From positions 6,572,001 to 6,636,000 of the forward strand of contig NC_067294.1 in assembly GCF_020740795.1 (NCBI RefSeq): a DNA stretch of 64,000 nt. Direction: 5' to 3'. Of this stretch, positions 47,441 to 61,670 are shown in pieces. The notes below the pieces were generated by a model, which searched no databases, had not been told where the DNA came from, and saw nothing but the letters and a program-made list of their open reading frames with translations. Each line of letters opens with the position of its first letter. The first letter of the stretch is position 1. Position numbers and translations under genes: made by a program. Source of the DNA: Apus apus (lineage: Eukaryota; Chordata; Aves; Apodiformes; Apodidae).

Positions 47441-50400
47441 CAAAAAGCATTGGAAGGAAGGGAGAAGCTTGGCATGGCTGTGGAGGACAGTAGCAGAATG
47501 GAAAGGCTCTAACTCTCTCAGGAGAAACTTGTGCTGTCAAGAACTGAGGTCACAAGTTCAAGAAGAAATAAGCTATAAGAAATGGCTGGTTGTTTGCTTC
47601 TACCGTTCTTCAACGGCAGTGTAAGCACATCCATTTTATTTCACATTGAAACAGATTAAGTCTGTTATTGTGACCTGGCTGAGGGCTGGTGGCATCTTCA
47701 GGTGTGCTCACTTGACCATCTCTGATCAATGTTCAGTAGGTACACTGCAAAATTTACTTGTAATTTTGGTTTGGAAACTTGCTTGTTTGTTTCTGCCTTG
47801 ACTACAGAATAACCAACTCCCTTCACTCCAGTTTTAACATGCTGGAATCCTGCCAGTTTCTTTGGTCAGAAAAAGATGTATTTAGTGAACATAATGTAGA
47901 AGAACCACTTGAGACATAACACCTCTGTGTGTAGTATGTACATGTGCACTTCCTGGTAACGTGGACCAAAATAGCTTGTTGCCTCTCCCATCAGGTGCAA
48001 AACTGGCATTGACCCTGTCACCAGGTGGACTGACACTTAAATGTATATTGATACATTTACTACAAGTCCTCTGAAACTCTGCTGGCATTAGTTGTAGTAA
48101 GAGCCCTGTTTCTGAAGAAAGAGGTTTTGATGTTATAAAACTGAAATCTCCTTTCCAAAGCAACACTTAAAAACTATGCAGTTGTTTTTTCTTCCTGAAG
48201 TTTCAGCACCTTTATAGAAAATACATGCTGTAATTTCACTGATTTCTTTCTTTAAAATACGTTTTAAAAGGAAATCAGACCTCAGCACATTCTTTAGTTG
48301 TTCAAAAGCGTGCAGAACTGGCAGTACTACAACTTGAATGTTATCTAAAAACCTGTCAAGAATAGGAGTAACAAGTGCAAAGTTTCTCTATTTAGCTTCA
48401 GACACCACCAGTGTTGAATTTATCCTTGCAGCATCTTTATGCAGTGCAGACAGGGCTTCACTGTTTTGTGACTCAAACTCATGGTCACACCAGGGTCTTG
48501 TACCAAGCTGGAGGCACCATGATATTCCTGGCAAAGCCATGGAGAAGGATGAGATATTGGCCTCTCAGACATTTTTTTCCAATCTTTTCCCATCACTTTG
48601 CATCAGTCTTTCTCAGGACAGGTTCATTAAAGGCATCCTTACAGTGATTAGCTCTCTGTTCTGTACCCATTTCACCCTTGTCTGCTCTCCTGATCCTGAC
48701 TAATGCAAAGCCAGCCATGATGAGAACAGCTCTAATAACTCTGCCATCCCCCTGAGTGTAGCATAATATTCCTGCTGTTGTTAAAGACAGACCAGCAGCA
48801 CTTGACAAGCCCCTTTAAAAAAGCACTTTTAAAGCCCCTCACCAAGCCCTTCCTGGCTGACAGACATTCTAGTGAAGCCTTGTGCTTTTTTTACCCTCTT
48901 ACAGGCATTTTCACTGTGGATTTGCTGAGTGAGGATCTTTTTCTTCACTGTTATGAGAAGTGGCAGCAGGAAAAAAAAGGGATTCTTTTTTTGTTCCAGA
49001 CTGATTTTAGACCTCTGAAATGAAGGTAGATGGTGGGCATCCCAGAGCTGTTGGCTCTGCTGTGGTTTTGCTCAGATCCCTGCTCTGGAATCTCCACTGA
49101 GATCAGACCCCTCTCTGCCAAGGTAATGCTCCCCTGGCACACTTGTGTGTTTCTCCAAACCAGCCATGGTCAATGCAAGTATATGGAGTGTAAATGCTGA
49201 AGCATTCAGATCCCATTTCACAAGGAGCAGCAGTTGAATCTTCTCTTCCATATTTTCTCCTAAAGTTAAAAGCTCTGAGTACTTTAACCATTTAACTAAC
49301 TGCAGCCTTGAGTACACAAATTTGGACCAACCCCAAAATTACTCCATTTCTAATTATCCTCATTGCCATAGCGACTTGGGGAGCACCATTAAGCATCAGC
49401 ACAGCAAACTGATGAAACTGCACAGCTCCTTTCACAGCCAGAGAATATAAAAAATGAATCCCACATTGAATTATGCTTGCAGGGTTGACACTCAAATCAT
49501 AGACATTGTCTGATCAGGAAAATGACTTATTCTTCACACACAGAGTTTCACTTTAAGAAGAAGGGGCAAGAGGATGTTGCAGGAAAAGAACAGGAAAAAA
49601 ACAACTTAGGTGAGGCATTAAGATGAATGTTACAATGTAAAGGAGCTAAAGAAAGACAGATATGTTATTTAAACAATAAAAAAATAATTGAGAAATAATC
49701 AGCCCTGAAGAAGTCAGTGCTGGATGTGGACTCTGCCTCCTTTATTTCCACATGCTGAAGAGCCAGGATATCCCCAAGGATTTTCTTATGAGGAACATGG
49801 GAGTGTGCAGAAAGTGGCTTCCATCCTTTGTTGATAGTTCCTTTTTACTACAAGGAGTGGAAACGTGTGTATTTTTGATCCTGAATGCTGTTGCCATGGT
49901 TACAGAGCTGCTTTTTGCACCCCTGAAGGCTGCAGTGCTCAGTGCACTGCAGAGTGGCTGCCCGTGGTTGCAGTTGGAGACTGGAGATGGTGGGGATCAG
50001 CCCAACCATCCAGCCAAACCTGGAGCAGGGATTCCTAGGGACTGATTCCTTGTCCCATTCCTGGGACGAGGGATGGAAGTCATGTTATCACACTTCTACC
50101 ACTCTTACAAATGCCTAATAGGTAATGCTAGTGAAATATTTACTCGTTCCCCAAGTATATCTAACCTTGAATATTTCTGCTGAAGCCCTCCTTCACCTGG
50201 TGGTTTGATAAAAAGCCTTGTTCTCATAGATTCCAGGACTGAGGACTTTTTTTCAGCATAGATTTAAATTTAAACCTGTAGGCCAGAGCATTGTACAAAG
50301 CAAAGAAGCATGAAGGAGAAAATGCTGGTGCTGATCTCCAAAATATTAGGTCTGTTTGTGCATCTCATAGAGAATTTTGTCTGTCTGAAAGATCAACTAG

Positions 50401-53400
50401 TAGATGTACTGTAGAAGCTGTTGACTTTTTGCTGAAAAATGGCGAATGAAATCTTTTTAGCTGAAAACCCCCTGCCCCTATATCTTTTTTTCAGTTTTTT
50501 AGTCTGAAGGTTTTCAGATTTCCAAACCTATACAAAGGAAGAGCTAGGAAGAAAATTATTTTCGATCAAATGCAGACAGGCAGAAAACACCAATTTTCTG
50601 TGAGGATTTTTCAATGGAAGGTTACAGTTTTCTGTCAAAGGCATCTTTATTCTTTCACCAGCTACATAAAAATGTCATGGCTTAGGTCTTGCAGCACTTT
50701 TCCCCTCACACATAGTGCAAATGGTGATGCATAGGATATTAAATGTGTCATTAGTTTTAAAATCACTTTGGGGTGGAATAAGGATCCTCGTGAGTAAAAG
50801 ACAGTGCTGGATGTTGGAAATGAGCAGATTGGTGCTTTTACACACTAAGCTGATGCATGGTCTTGTGCAAATGACTGAAATGCCTTCTTTTTTTTTTACT
50901 CTATGTAGCCTGTCAAGTTTTTTGGATGCAGATACCTGTACCAAATCCAGGACACTGTGGTCTGCAGGCATGCTTGGTGTTCAGGATAATCTGGAGGGGG
51001 AAAAGCACAAATGAACAGGAGGAAAAATACATTAACAAAGCAGTATTTTCTGGAACTTGTTAAAGTTTGAAGCAGTGAGGTTAGTGAGTACATGAGTACA
51101 ATATCTCAACTCGCCTCTTGAAGTAGGAAAACTGTGGGTGGAAGTAGATGTGAAACAGGGTGCCCTGTTTTGATGGACAGGCTTAAGTATGATATGTAAG
51201 ATGAACAGACAGCAGCAGTGCAATAGTTCAGCCTCCTACTCCTCACTCCCAGTGCCAAAGGCTTGTCTGGGTGCCTGGTAATTAACTGGTGCCCAGGTAT
51301 GAATGGCCCATATTGCCTCACCATCTATGCTGCTTTGATGTTGAAGGAGAATTGAGTTTAATGACTGGGGACAGCTATTTGTCAGTCACTTAAATGAAAA
51401 ATCCAAATGTTATTATGGTTAAAATAGCAGATGTCCTGAATTTTTTTCTGAAAGGGGCACTGGACATGGTGGGGCAATGAAAGTGGCTTTGCCCCACTTG
51501 ATAACCTTTTTTAGCAGCAGGTGAAAGGATGAGCACGGTTTGCTGCCAGTGAGATTTTTGTACTCTGGCTCTTCCCATTGCAACTGCAGCCCTAGACTGA
51601 GAAAAGCCAAATGGAGGAAAGGCACAGGGGGTTTTCTTTGTCTCCAGGTGCTGGGGGCCCTTTTGGTGGCAGCAGGTTGGTATGTGGCCATGGATGTCCA
51701 TTTCCATCACTGTTCCTGCCATGCTTTTGCAGAACAGCCTGATCTTGGGCCAGCCACTCCCCTCTCAAAGCTGCCTTTCCCTCCCTGGGGGAAAGCTGTT
51801 TTGTTGCAAAGGGCTGTGATCAGTGAAGAGGGTGAGGGGTTGTGAGGGATGGGTTGCCTTTGCAGATAATTGAAAGTATGTCAGAAATAGAAGCAGTATT
51901 TAAATTGAGAGTCTTTGTGATTCTTCTCCACCTGGTGAGCCCTGGAGTTACAGGAGGCTGTCACATGGTGGAGAATTAACAATTCTGATGAGAGGTGTTG
52001 CCAATTTGAATTTCATATTTGGCAACCAGGGTGGGAGGAATGTCCATTAACCAGTCTTAGGGATTTCCTATGCCTGCTCCTGGATTGTCATTAAAGAAGA
52101 AAACAGCTGAAGGAATGTGTTCAGAGTGCAAAACCTGGTATATTCCATCCAAAAGACCTATATTTTTTTTTTCTTGAGCTGATCTCATTATTGTGAAGTG
52201 CTATTCAACTAGCTTATACTGCTGTGTGCATGGGTGAGACAGTAATGAGGAGAACGGCAACTGCAAGCCACTGTCTTGGAGGGCTTTGGCTTTCATGAAG
52301 ACCAGGAATCTCCACCTTCTCTGTGATCACAGGGTGCATCCTCTTCTTGCTGTCACAGTGGGGAAAAAAACACTGAAATATTAGCTGGGTCTTGTACTGC
52401 AAAGCAGGTAATAAGGTCATATATTCCAACTGGCTGAGTCATTGAGGCCAGTCCCCTTGCTTTTCTTCAGGCCTAGGCAAGCCAGGGGAGCTCCTGTCTA
52501 TTTTTGTCTCTCCCAGGGCAGAAGTTACCACTTCTCCCCTTCCCTACCCATGACAGTACCAGCTTGCAGCCTGTACAAGGTTGTCTGAGAAGCTACTGGA
52601 GGAACAATGTGTTTGTTAATTGCTCAGTGGAAGTTCAAAGATTCTCTGGAATTGGGGAATTCTTTGATTCCCTGTGTTGTCTTGTCATACATGCACATGT
52701 GACAGTGGAGGGTATCTGCACCACTTCTAACGACTAGTGGATGGGAAGAGGTCTCACCAACTGGGTTCATCTGTGCCACCCTAAAAACCCTGTTGCCTGG
52801 CATTTTAAGAACTGACTGGGGGATTTTTATGCATGATTCCCATTAATTAAAATTAACAAATACCAATGGGAAACTAAATCCCCTGTGCGATTTTGAGAAC
52901 TACAACAGTGTTCTCTGCTAGAAAGAGAGGTCTATGCAGTACCACTCAAATTTTCCCTTGGGTTTGCTTGCACATTCCTTACAAGAGACTGAAGATTTCT
53001 CTAGAGCAGCCCGTGCTCTTCTATGATGCTGAAGTCATAAAAAATAAATATGAAACGAGCTGATTATATTCTGGGAGCTATGAGATACTACGTGTCAGAT
53101 CCAAAGTGAAATGACCTTTCCACTCCCAGGTGGATGGCTCTGACCTTTTGTGATGCTGATCAGAAGTGTGGAAGAAATCATGATTAGGGGAAAACCAGGC
53201 TTCATTAATGTAGGCAGAGCACAAAACACTCATCTGAAGTCCTGCCTCTAGGTGGTGGGACACAAGAAAGAAAACAAAGATGCATGTCGATGTTTTGCTT
53301 TCATTATTACCCTAATGGGAACAGAATAGCAGCATGAAGAGGACAGCAGAGATGCATGATGAGGAATTATGCTTTGCCTTAGAGGCTTTCTTGTGGTGAC

Positions 53401-54595
53401 AGTTATAGCAACAGCAGACCAGATTCCTACTGGTTCAAAGCTGCTCTATAATGCCATTTAACAGAAGTGGTGTTATTTGGCAGAGGAAGATGGGAAGTCC
53501 TGTTAACTTCTGAAACACCCAGTTGAGTTAGGTAGTTTTGGTGTTGCCACAAGGTACCAAGGAGCTGTTCATGAGCAGGGGTAGATTCTGAGGCATCAGT
53601 TTTTGTCACGGTAACTGTGAGGCACAGACTTCTCTTTGCAGGTTTGAGTGAAGATGAGGAACGAGAAGGGTTTTTCTTGTGCAGAAAGCATAGTTTCAGA
53701 AAGTGAGGAGGCTGGTGGGAGGGGAAGAAGGTTGGAGGGAGAGTGAGCAAGAACATATTATATTCCAACTGTTTCCACGGTGACATTTCATAATCACAAC
53801 TCTTGGGGGAAAGTGCTTCATTGCAAAAGCTGGAGGAGGCAGGAGGGCTTTGCGGATGCAGCCGGAGAGGGATAGCTCTCCCAGCACCTGTGGCTCACCA
53901 TCCGGAGATCTCAGAAGCAGGGACCCACAAAACTCATGAGGCTATAGCACAAGCCCTGGGCAAAGAATTTAAATTAGTAGTCATCTTCCTTTTATTTCAA
54001 GGATGAATATCTATGAATAAATATGATATCATCTTATTAAACAGGAAGTCTATATACCTTCTTTTTCCTGGCAGGAATGAGGAAGAGAGAGATGTATGCA
54101 GAAAAGAGCCCATAAGATGTACATAGCAAGGCACAGTCAAATAGCTGAAAGCAACTTGTAGTTAATGAATTAGGTCACCAAGTCTTTGCATTCCACATTG
54201 TCTCTCTCTTTATTCTCTAATCCCTGGAATTGTCACATGAAAGCAAGTTCCAAACAGATAGAAACCTTCCTTTTAATAAGCAGGGCTGGTTGCACAGTGT
54301 CCAGAAGAAACCAGTGCTTTGCTAACAGTCTCACAAATCAGTCGGTGGCATCTTGTTCGTTTTACAGAGCAGCACCATGTTCACCTGAATTGCTTCCAAA
54401 TGTCTGTGGTTCCCTGTGTTGTTTTAGGCAGTGTACCACTTGCCATCATGCTGCTACAGATGGCAGTAGCTCTTGGGGACTTTCCTATGAGACGTGGGCA
54501 GGGGAGGCAAGGGCTGTGACAAGAACATGAGGCTTTCATGCCTGGGGACTTTCCTTTAGTTCCTGCAGCACAAGGAGCTGCACCATGGTTTTTAG
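47441..54595. other. Intergenic, no gene recognised
   Basis: Several ORFs of 95-121 codons (e.g. 48338-48703, 51390-51722, 53427-53786) lack any domain or splice context. No repeat family identified. Confidence 0.55.
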
Positions 54596-54672
54596 TTCCA
54601 GCCCTCCTGCAGGTTCTGTGAGTTTAGGCAAATTGCTTCTTCTGCCAGTGTCTCAGATGGGATAAACACTCT
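54596..54672 (+). mobile_element. MIR-like SINE fossil
   Basis: TCTGTGAGTTTAGGCAAATT, then GCTTCTTCTGCCAGTGTCTC and AGATGGGATAAA parallel the MIR core (TGTGACCTTGGGCAAGT, then CTCTGTGCCTCAG, then TGTAAAATGGGGATAA), with the pyrimidine part between CAG and ATGGGATAA deleted. It is short and diverged. Confidence 0.35.
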
Positions 54673-54925
54673 TTTTCTTGGATCACTGACTACTGGTAGC
54701 TGGATGATCAAAGCTTTCTGCTGGCAAGGTGGAATGATGCTTTAGGTTGAATGGTGCTGCTTCTGCAGGGCTTAATAGTAGCATTAGTTTCCTTGAGTAA
54801 AGCGGCTCAGTGGAGCTGTCTAGTAGTTCTAGTCTGCAGCTGAAGCAAGTTTACTTAGATGTGTATGATTTCTAAAGCAATTGCCGTGTCTTTATGTTCC
54901 TGCAAAATCTCATTTACTTTTTCTT

Positions 54926-54941
54926 TGTGTGTGTGTGTGTG
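54926..54941 (+). repeat. (TG)8 microsatellite
   Basis: Eight uninterrupted TG units. Confidence 0.9.
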
Positions 54942-57079
54942 ACTGAGGCTGCACAGCTCTGTGCTTTGTCTGTAGGGCTGCATGGAGCTCACTAATGATC
55001 TGCTTGCCTCTGATTCCCGCTCATTTTAATTGCCAGTGTTGTTACACGAGGTTGGAAACTTGGTGCTGCACTGGGTGACAGTGTGCGCTGTTCTTTCTGT
55101 CTGAGTCTGTTGTTGGGAGTACAAAGGAAGTCTAGCTTTTTGTTTGTAATACAGCACTGTTCTGTGCTCTCGATGTATGGAAAGTCTTGGGCAAAAGTCT
55201 TGATGAGCACAGAAAGTCTCTAAATTTGGGACACCTCCAGAAACACAGTGTACACAGGGAGCGTATCATTTTTCTTATCTCTCCCTTCCAGCCTCGAAAG
55301 CAGGATGATTTTTTTAAAGACAACTTCTGGCTCAGAGTGTATCCTTAGCTCTGTCATTTCTGTGGTGTCTAAAGGGTGCAGAGGAGAAGTCATAGATATG
55401 ATACAGACACAGATCCCCATTCACCTGCTAAGCTTTTATACCTCTTTGCCCAAACAGAGCAGCCTAACAGCATTAGCTCAGCTGAAGATCTTACTCTTGA
55501 GTGTTTGTAAATTGCAGTTCCTCTGCATCACCCATTGCACAGGTGAGAGCAGCTGCTGCTGCCACAAGTGTCCCCTTCCCCCTCCAATTACACACAGAGT
55601 TGGCAGGAATTTCCTCTGGTGTGTCCTAGTGACTGGCCATGCTATGGAGCCAGACAGGTCTTAGATGTTCCTCCAGAGTAACAAAAAGCTGGAACATCCC
55701 ACTTCTGTGGACTTCTGCCATGTGTTTGTAGCAAATTACTTTGTGGAACTTAAAATGTTTTTGGAGATATAGAACTGGATCAAAGACACACCTGATGGAG
55801 TGCCTCTAGGCCAAACAGTGCTTTGACTACCTGGATCTCCCCATTCTGAGTTAATCTCTCCTTTCAGCTAAGTGGTGCCTGTCTTTTAATTCTCCTCTTT
55901 CAAGCTCTAATGATTTTCTGTCTCTCATCCTGAAGCCTTTCTGTTTCTTCTCTCTGCTTTCTCCAAGAGTGGACAGGTTTCAGATTTCCTATTTATTCAG
56001 AAACTCTGCAAATCTCAATTTATTTCTCTTCTAAACTGAAACCAAAAGGATTTTGCTAACACATCCATTAAGAATTTTAAAAAAACAACTTTTCAAATAA
56101 AATTACATAACGGTATTTTGTATCACAATGACTTTTTTCTGACAGTTTTTGGAGGGAGCTCAGGTTGTTTGTGCAGGGTCTGCAGGTGCAAATAAAGAAA
56201 ATCTCTCCCTGTAGATTTTTCACAGGTGTTTCTCTGCAGTCATTTATCACCCCTTGTGAAACCCAACCCATGTAATACAGACAGACTGCTAAAATAATCT
56301 GTGATACACCTTTATCCCTGTGAGTGAGACCAGGACAACCAGGGCAGGTGGGATTTTATGTGACTGTGTGATTCAATCCATTGCAGTTCCTATTTCTCTG
56401 AGATAAAACTTGGGTAGCAATTAAGGAATGGCAAAAAGTGACATGAATATCTGTATTGATTGCAGAAACTAGTGGCAAACAGACACTGATCATTCTGGTG
56501 ATTTTTTAGGTTTTCTTTTTTGTATATAACTTCCTCCATCCCAGCTGCTAGCAGGCAGCCTGCTGCAATAGGGTGCTATGATGCAAAGACTAGAAATTGA
56601 TACTTCTTTTCTTGACTCAGTTACTGCAGTTTTAAGCTTTGATTCCTTTGACTATAAGAAAGGCCAAGATCAGCCACCCTAAAGCACAGCCCACATGTTT
56701 GTTTATGTCATGCTGTAGCAAAGCAGCCTGGGAAAGGCTGAGCCAGATGGTAATGATGGGATCTTTGCAAGACTGTTTGAATTGCGGCAATTGCTGCTGC
56801 TGCTTTTGGTTTTTTCTTCATAAATCAGCAGCCTTTTATCCTCCTCATTTCACGTTTGTTTTCAGCTCGTCTTGGGTTTCATGCCAGGGATTAAAAATGA
56901 GTGTTGATTCACATATCAATATTAAGCTGCATAATCACCTCAGTCATTATTTGACTTCATCCGGAGCATTCACAGTGTTTTGGGAACTTTGAGCGAGGGA
57001 AAACTTTGTCGTGTGTATGGACATTTGACTGAACTATTGATAACCAGAATTTCTGATTTAGGTTGCATCCCCTGTGTCT

Positions 57080-57410
57080 GGCTTTTCACAGTAAATAATC
57101 CTCTTACCATATATTTTCGACAACTTTTTTAATGCTTATGATTTATTTGGTTTTCCATTCAATGAGAAAATAACATGACAGCACAATCCATGGCAATAAT
57201 CTGGAGGGGTATTATATTCTCAAACAACAGTAGACCTACTGTAACTTTAATATATTACCAGTAATTTCTGCTTCCTCTGGCGAGGCTTAGAGAAGCATAA
57301 GGTGCTTTAATAACAAACAGGGATCCACCTACAACTCTGATTTATGTTTATGACTCAGCAAAGACCGTAAGCTGAGGGCACTGAGTGTTTCTATAAGTAG
57401 ATTTAAATCA
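57080..57410. other. AT-rich unique block, possible conserved element
   Basis: Unique, AT-rich, non-repetitive sequence with TTAATGCTTATGATTTATTT, TCCATTCAATGAG, AATATATTACCAGTAATTT and TATGACTCAGCAAAG (an AP-1-like TGACTCA at 57352-57358). There is no ORF of note and no TE match. Confidence 0.2.
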
Positions 57411-58885
57411 ACCATTCACCAGGAAGAAAAAAAAATAATATTAGCAGCCTTCCCTGTGTGAGGAAGACCATTTTGGAGGTTGCAAATGGCAAAGTTTTCT
57501 TTCAGGGGAGGCAGTAAAGGGGTCAATTTGGTTTCGTCACAGAGGGATTCACAGTGTTTTCAGGAGTACTCATGTAGATGTTGACCCAATGCAGGACTGT
57601 TTGCATTATAGCCTCTCTGGATTGTCCTTAGTCCAGCATGTCAAGTCTGATTGATGGAAGCAAACCCATCCTCACCGTGCTGGATGGTGGGACAAACAAC
57701 TGTGGAAAATAGTTACCTGAATCTGTAGAGTCTGATGTTTAGATTCAACTTAGACTGGGTGCACAGATTATATCCTTACCTAACTTCAAGAAAACCCCTG
57801 GCCCATTTGTGCTGAAAGTTCCCCATCCATCTGTGCTGGGCACCAGTGAAGACCAGCTCATGGGAGCCCATGGTCCTTGCCAGTGGGCTGGTGTACCCCG
57901 CAGTTGTACACCTTGGGTGCTCTGAGCCAAAGTGTGACATCTATTTGCCAGCTGCTGCTCATGAATTTCCAGCTGAAGGGTGCAGAGTGTTTTCAGTGCC
58001 CCTCTGATTGACAGGTTTATCTTCCGGTCCATTTACTTACTTAATTACCCCGCAGTGAACAAGAAGTCATTTCTTATAAAAATGGTAATAGGCTGATCAG
58101 AATGACAACAGAAGTACATTCTTGTACAGTTTGTGGGAAAAGCTGATGTTTCCCAGCTCACATCAAGATTCCCCCCTCAGCTGTCAGTAAATTAAGAAAC
58201 AATCTCTAGAACCTTAAACCATCATCCCCCAGATGTTTGGTATCAGTCAGGACCTGCTTGGAGCTGTTCTCATCTTGCCTCTATCCTTCATCTTTGCATT
58301 TTAGCTCATAGTGGAAGGGGTGAAGCTCATGTTTCCTTTAACTTCTGAGTTGCTTCTGGGATGACAAAGATTTTTATTTGAAAACTCCAGCTGCTGTGTA
58401 AAGGAGAGAGGAGCCATTGACACCTCAAGCCTGATGCACTGATGGGCAGAGATTTTTTCCAGCTGGTACCAAATATTGGTAAGGATATTTTTGTAAAGGA
58501 GATTCTACCAAAAATTATTTGGCAACTACAGTTTTAGATGCTGGCTTTTAATGGTATAAAGAATACCTTCCAGGTTTAACATATTGAAGGGAGATTTTGA
58601 TGTGGAATTAACTACTTAGGCACACATGGAAATGACAATAAAGAGCCTGAAGTCCCCCTGTCTCTACTTCAGTAGGAATTTTCTGCATATGGATGAGAGA
58701 AGGGCTAAGGGCTTGACTCACTGTCCCTGCAGGTCCAAAATCCCTGTGTAGGCTGAAACCTGCTTCAGAAAACCCAATGGAAGTGCAAGAGGCTGCAGAG
58801 CTGCACCTGCCCTTTAGCAGCAGCTCAATGTGCCTGCAAAAACCCTTGAGCTGTGCCCCAGGCTCCTGCCTGGGTGATCCTGTGA

Positions 58886-58900
58886 GTGTGTGTGTGTGTG
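58886..58900 (+). repeat. (GT)7 microsatellite
   Basis: A short uninterrupted GT run, preceded by TGTGA. Confidence 0.9.
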
Positions 58901-59220
58901 CAAGTACAGCACATGGATGCTTTCCTAACTGTGTCTCTGTGTCATTTTTGTGTGGGTGGCACCAATGACTGTGCATATGTTTGCAGGGTGTAGCTGTGCT
59001 GAAGGCTATCTGTACACATGCTCCCTGGTACCTTGGTGCTGTGAATGGAGGGAACTCTCTCACCCCTTTTCTTTTTTGTTCACTTCCAAATTTTCCTCAT
59101 TTGAAATTTCTGGGCTCTGCTCTCTCAGCACCTGTGCTATGATTGTTGCTTGAGAGGTGTATTGTCCAAAATAAGAAAACTGAGGTGAACAAGGCAGGGA
59201 GAGAAATGCACGTGACTCCA

Positions 59221-59345
59221 TTAGCATTCATTTATGCCAAGGCTCTGCGAAACCCATATGAAGAGCCTGTGTTGTTTGGAGTTTATTTAAATTAATCGCT
59301 ATAATTACATTTTACTCTTTATCAAAAGCTTCCCATAGAGAATTT
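59221..59345. other. Candidate conserved non-coding element near GRIA1
   Basis: It contains CATTTATGCCAAGG, a 7-bp inverted repeat AGGCTCT/AGAGCCT (59240-59246 and 59262-59268), ATTTAAATTAAT and TAATTA (59302-59307). It is unique in the window, not TE-like, and 3.6 kb upstream of the GRIA1 start. Judged by texture only. Confidence 0.25.
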
Positions 59346-61670
59346 CCAGCTAGAAAAAAAAAAGGAATTTCAGAAATAGTAGTATTTCAATAGCCTCTTT
59401 AAAGATATTCAGGATCATCATGTAAAATACAGTGGGCATTGGGGGAAATAATTCTGGTAGGAGGTCAGACGGATGCCAAGTTCTGTTGATTTCCTCATTT
59501 TTCAAGGCTGGAGGCTTCTGCATGTGAATGAGTCCTTTGTTTTTCTAAGGCTTCTGGTACAGAAATATATCTGCTGCAACAATCACATATTTCTTATTGT
59601 AGAAACAAAAGCTTTGATAGCAAAGGCAGACCATGCTGCTTTTGTGGACAACTTCATGTCATGCAAGCAGAGCAATGAGGAAGGTGGCAGCTGCCTCAGA
59701 GACAAAATTCTCTGGTGTGCAGAACCTTGGAGTGGAAATGGGTGAGAACAAAGGTTCTCTCCCAGTGCAGCAAGGTCAGCTCCAAGCAGAGCACAACAGG
59801 AACTCTGATGTATTCATGGGTCTTCAAAACTGCACTCTCCCTGATGTTTTTAGTTACCCCTGATTAAGATGGCACAGTGTTATATAGATATATGCTGTAT
59901 TTAATTATTTTATTTCTTTACTGAAGTCTGAAAGAAGGAGTAAACTCCTTTAAGTTTGGGTTTTATTTTTTGAAATCCAGACAATTCAGTTGGGCTCTTC
60001 TGAAAGATGTCTGGTCCATGGCGCTGACTGGTGGACTGGTCTGTCTCTTGTGACCGCTTTTGTGACACAGAAGAGTTTCATCAGTTTCCCAATACTTAGT
60101 CTGGTGTTAACCAACCTTCAGAGCAGCTGAAGTTAGTTCCTAACACTCTTGTGCTAACAAACTTGGAATAAAATGCTGTTATCTATAGGAGAAAAGGAAA
60201 CAAATACCTTCTTAAAATGATCTTATTACTACTTATCTTGTTACATTGTGGTGAGGTTCTCCTTGTTAAGCCACCTGCACTTTGAGACGTTTATAGACAA
60301 AAGCAGCATTATTAATGTGACTGTGCAAGCTTTCTGTGAGCTATTACAATATTTCATTGTTATGGCTACTATTATTGTTATTATTATTAGGCTGTTTGGG
60401 AGCTGTGAAAACATGCCAGCATCTTTCTGTTGTACTGGGTATCCTTCAGTGCCTTTCTTCAGATTTAAGTGGAGCTGTGTCTATTAAATTCTGGATGGAA
60501 AGCAGGAGCCCATTAAACCTATCAGCAGGTTACTTGAGCCTTAAATCGATATTGCTTAAATAAATTGGTATTGCTTAAATTATACTAGAAGCAAGATGGA
60601 AGTCAGATGACCGTGTTACCCATCAACAGAAGATGTAAATTTGTTTTGCCTGAGTATGACTCTGGTATGCTGGTCACCCAGGCAGTGAGATAAGGCAGGA
60701 GCATCCTATGGCCACCAGTAACTGACTCCTGAGAGCCAAACAATTGGTCTAATAAATCTTCAGTCTCTGGCACCGAGACTCATCACCCTGGGCAAAGTTC
60801 ACTTGGAGAATAAAGGAATCCATCCTAGGAAGAGGATTTATTGCTTGCCATAAGGAAGATGCAAGTCTTCTGGGCTCTGTTTTTGCAGTATAACTTTACA
60901 TACTGTCCTTGTAGGAAGCCATAAAGTCACAGGTGTCAGTGCAACTCCTCTCAGATGCAAGGTATTAGAGTACAGTACTGAGACTCTACACCTTCTTTGG
61001 CGTTTTTGTGGCTGTTTAAGCATTTTGTCATCCCAGAAGTCACAGTGATATCAATAAAACTTTCTAGGAAGAAGTTAAAGTTCCCAAATTCTTATTGGCA
61101 GAGGTGAAATGGAAGGCTGTCTGAGGATCATGGTCCATTCTCATTTTCCTGTGTCCATAGCCACATGAGAGATTTTCCAGTCATTGTCACGTTTGTGACA
61201 TGGCTGTGGAGACAGAGCATGACCCCAGATGATGCTGCTCTACCCAAGGACTCTGTCACAGATGGCAGGAAGGGCTGCATGGGAACCAAACCTGTAGTAA
61301 ATCTTTCAGAGGAAAGAGGGGACCTGCCAACAAAGAGATTGCTACTACCTCTTTTTTCAAGGCTATTCTGTTGATAAAGGCTTGAGGACAGAAAGAGCAG
61401 TGTTTCCCTGCACTATCAAGTTATGTCACACCTGGACCCATGGCCAGCAGGGAATGTTTTCATGGTACTGCAGATTTTGTAGGCTTTTGTCACATCCCAT
61501 TTTGATTGTCCCACTCTGCAAGAGCTCTCATCTGTCCAACTGCTCTTTGTACAGAAGCAATTTTCAGCTTCTGATCATCAGTCACCACTTTGTGATGCTC
61601 TTTCAATTTAACCACATAGTTTTGGAGATAGGGAATAGGGAACCAGGGCAAGGTACCCTACACCAAACCA

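Larger units (their letters stand above)
54673..61670. other. Intergenic, GRIA1-proximal desert
   Basis: Two short GT runs and the candidate blocks at 57080-57410 and 59221-59345. The largest ORFs (138 codons at 55248-55664 +, 151 codons at 58608-59063 minus) show no family features. If GRIA1 has distal upstream enhancers within this window, this is a likely place. Confidence 0.55.
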
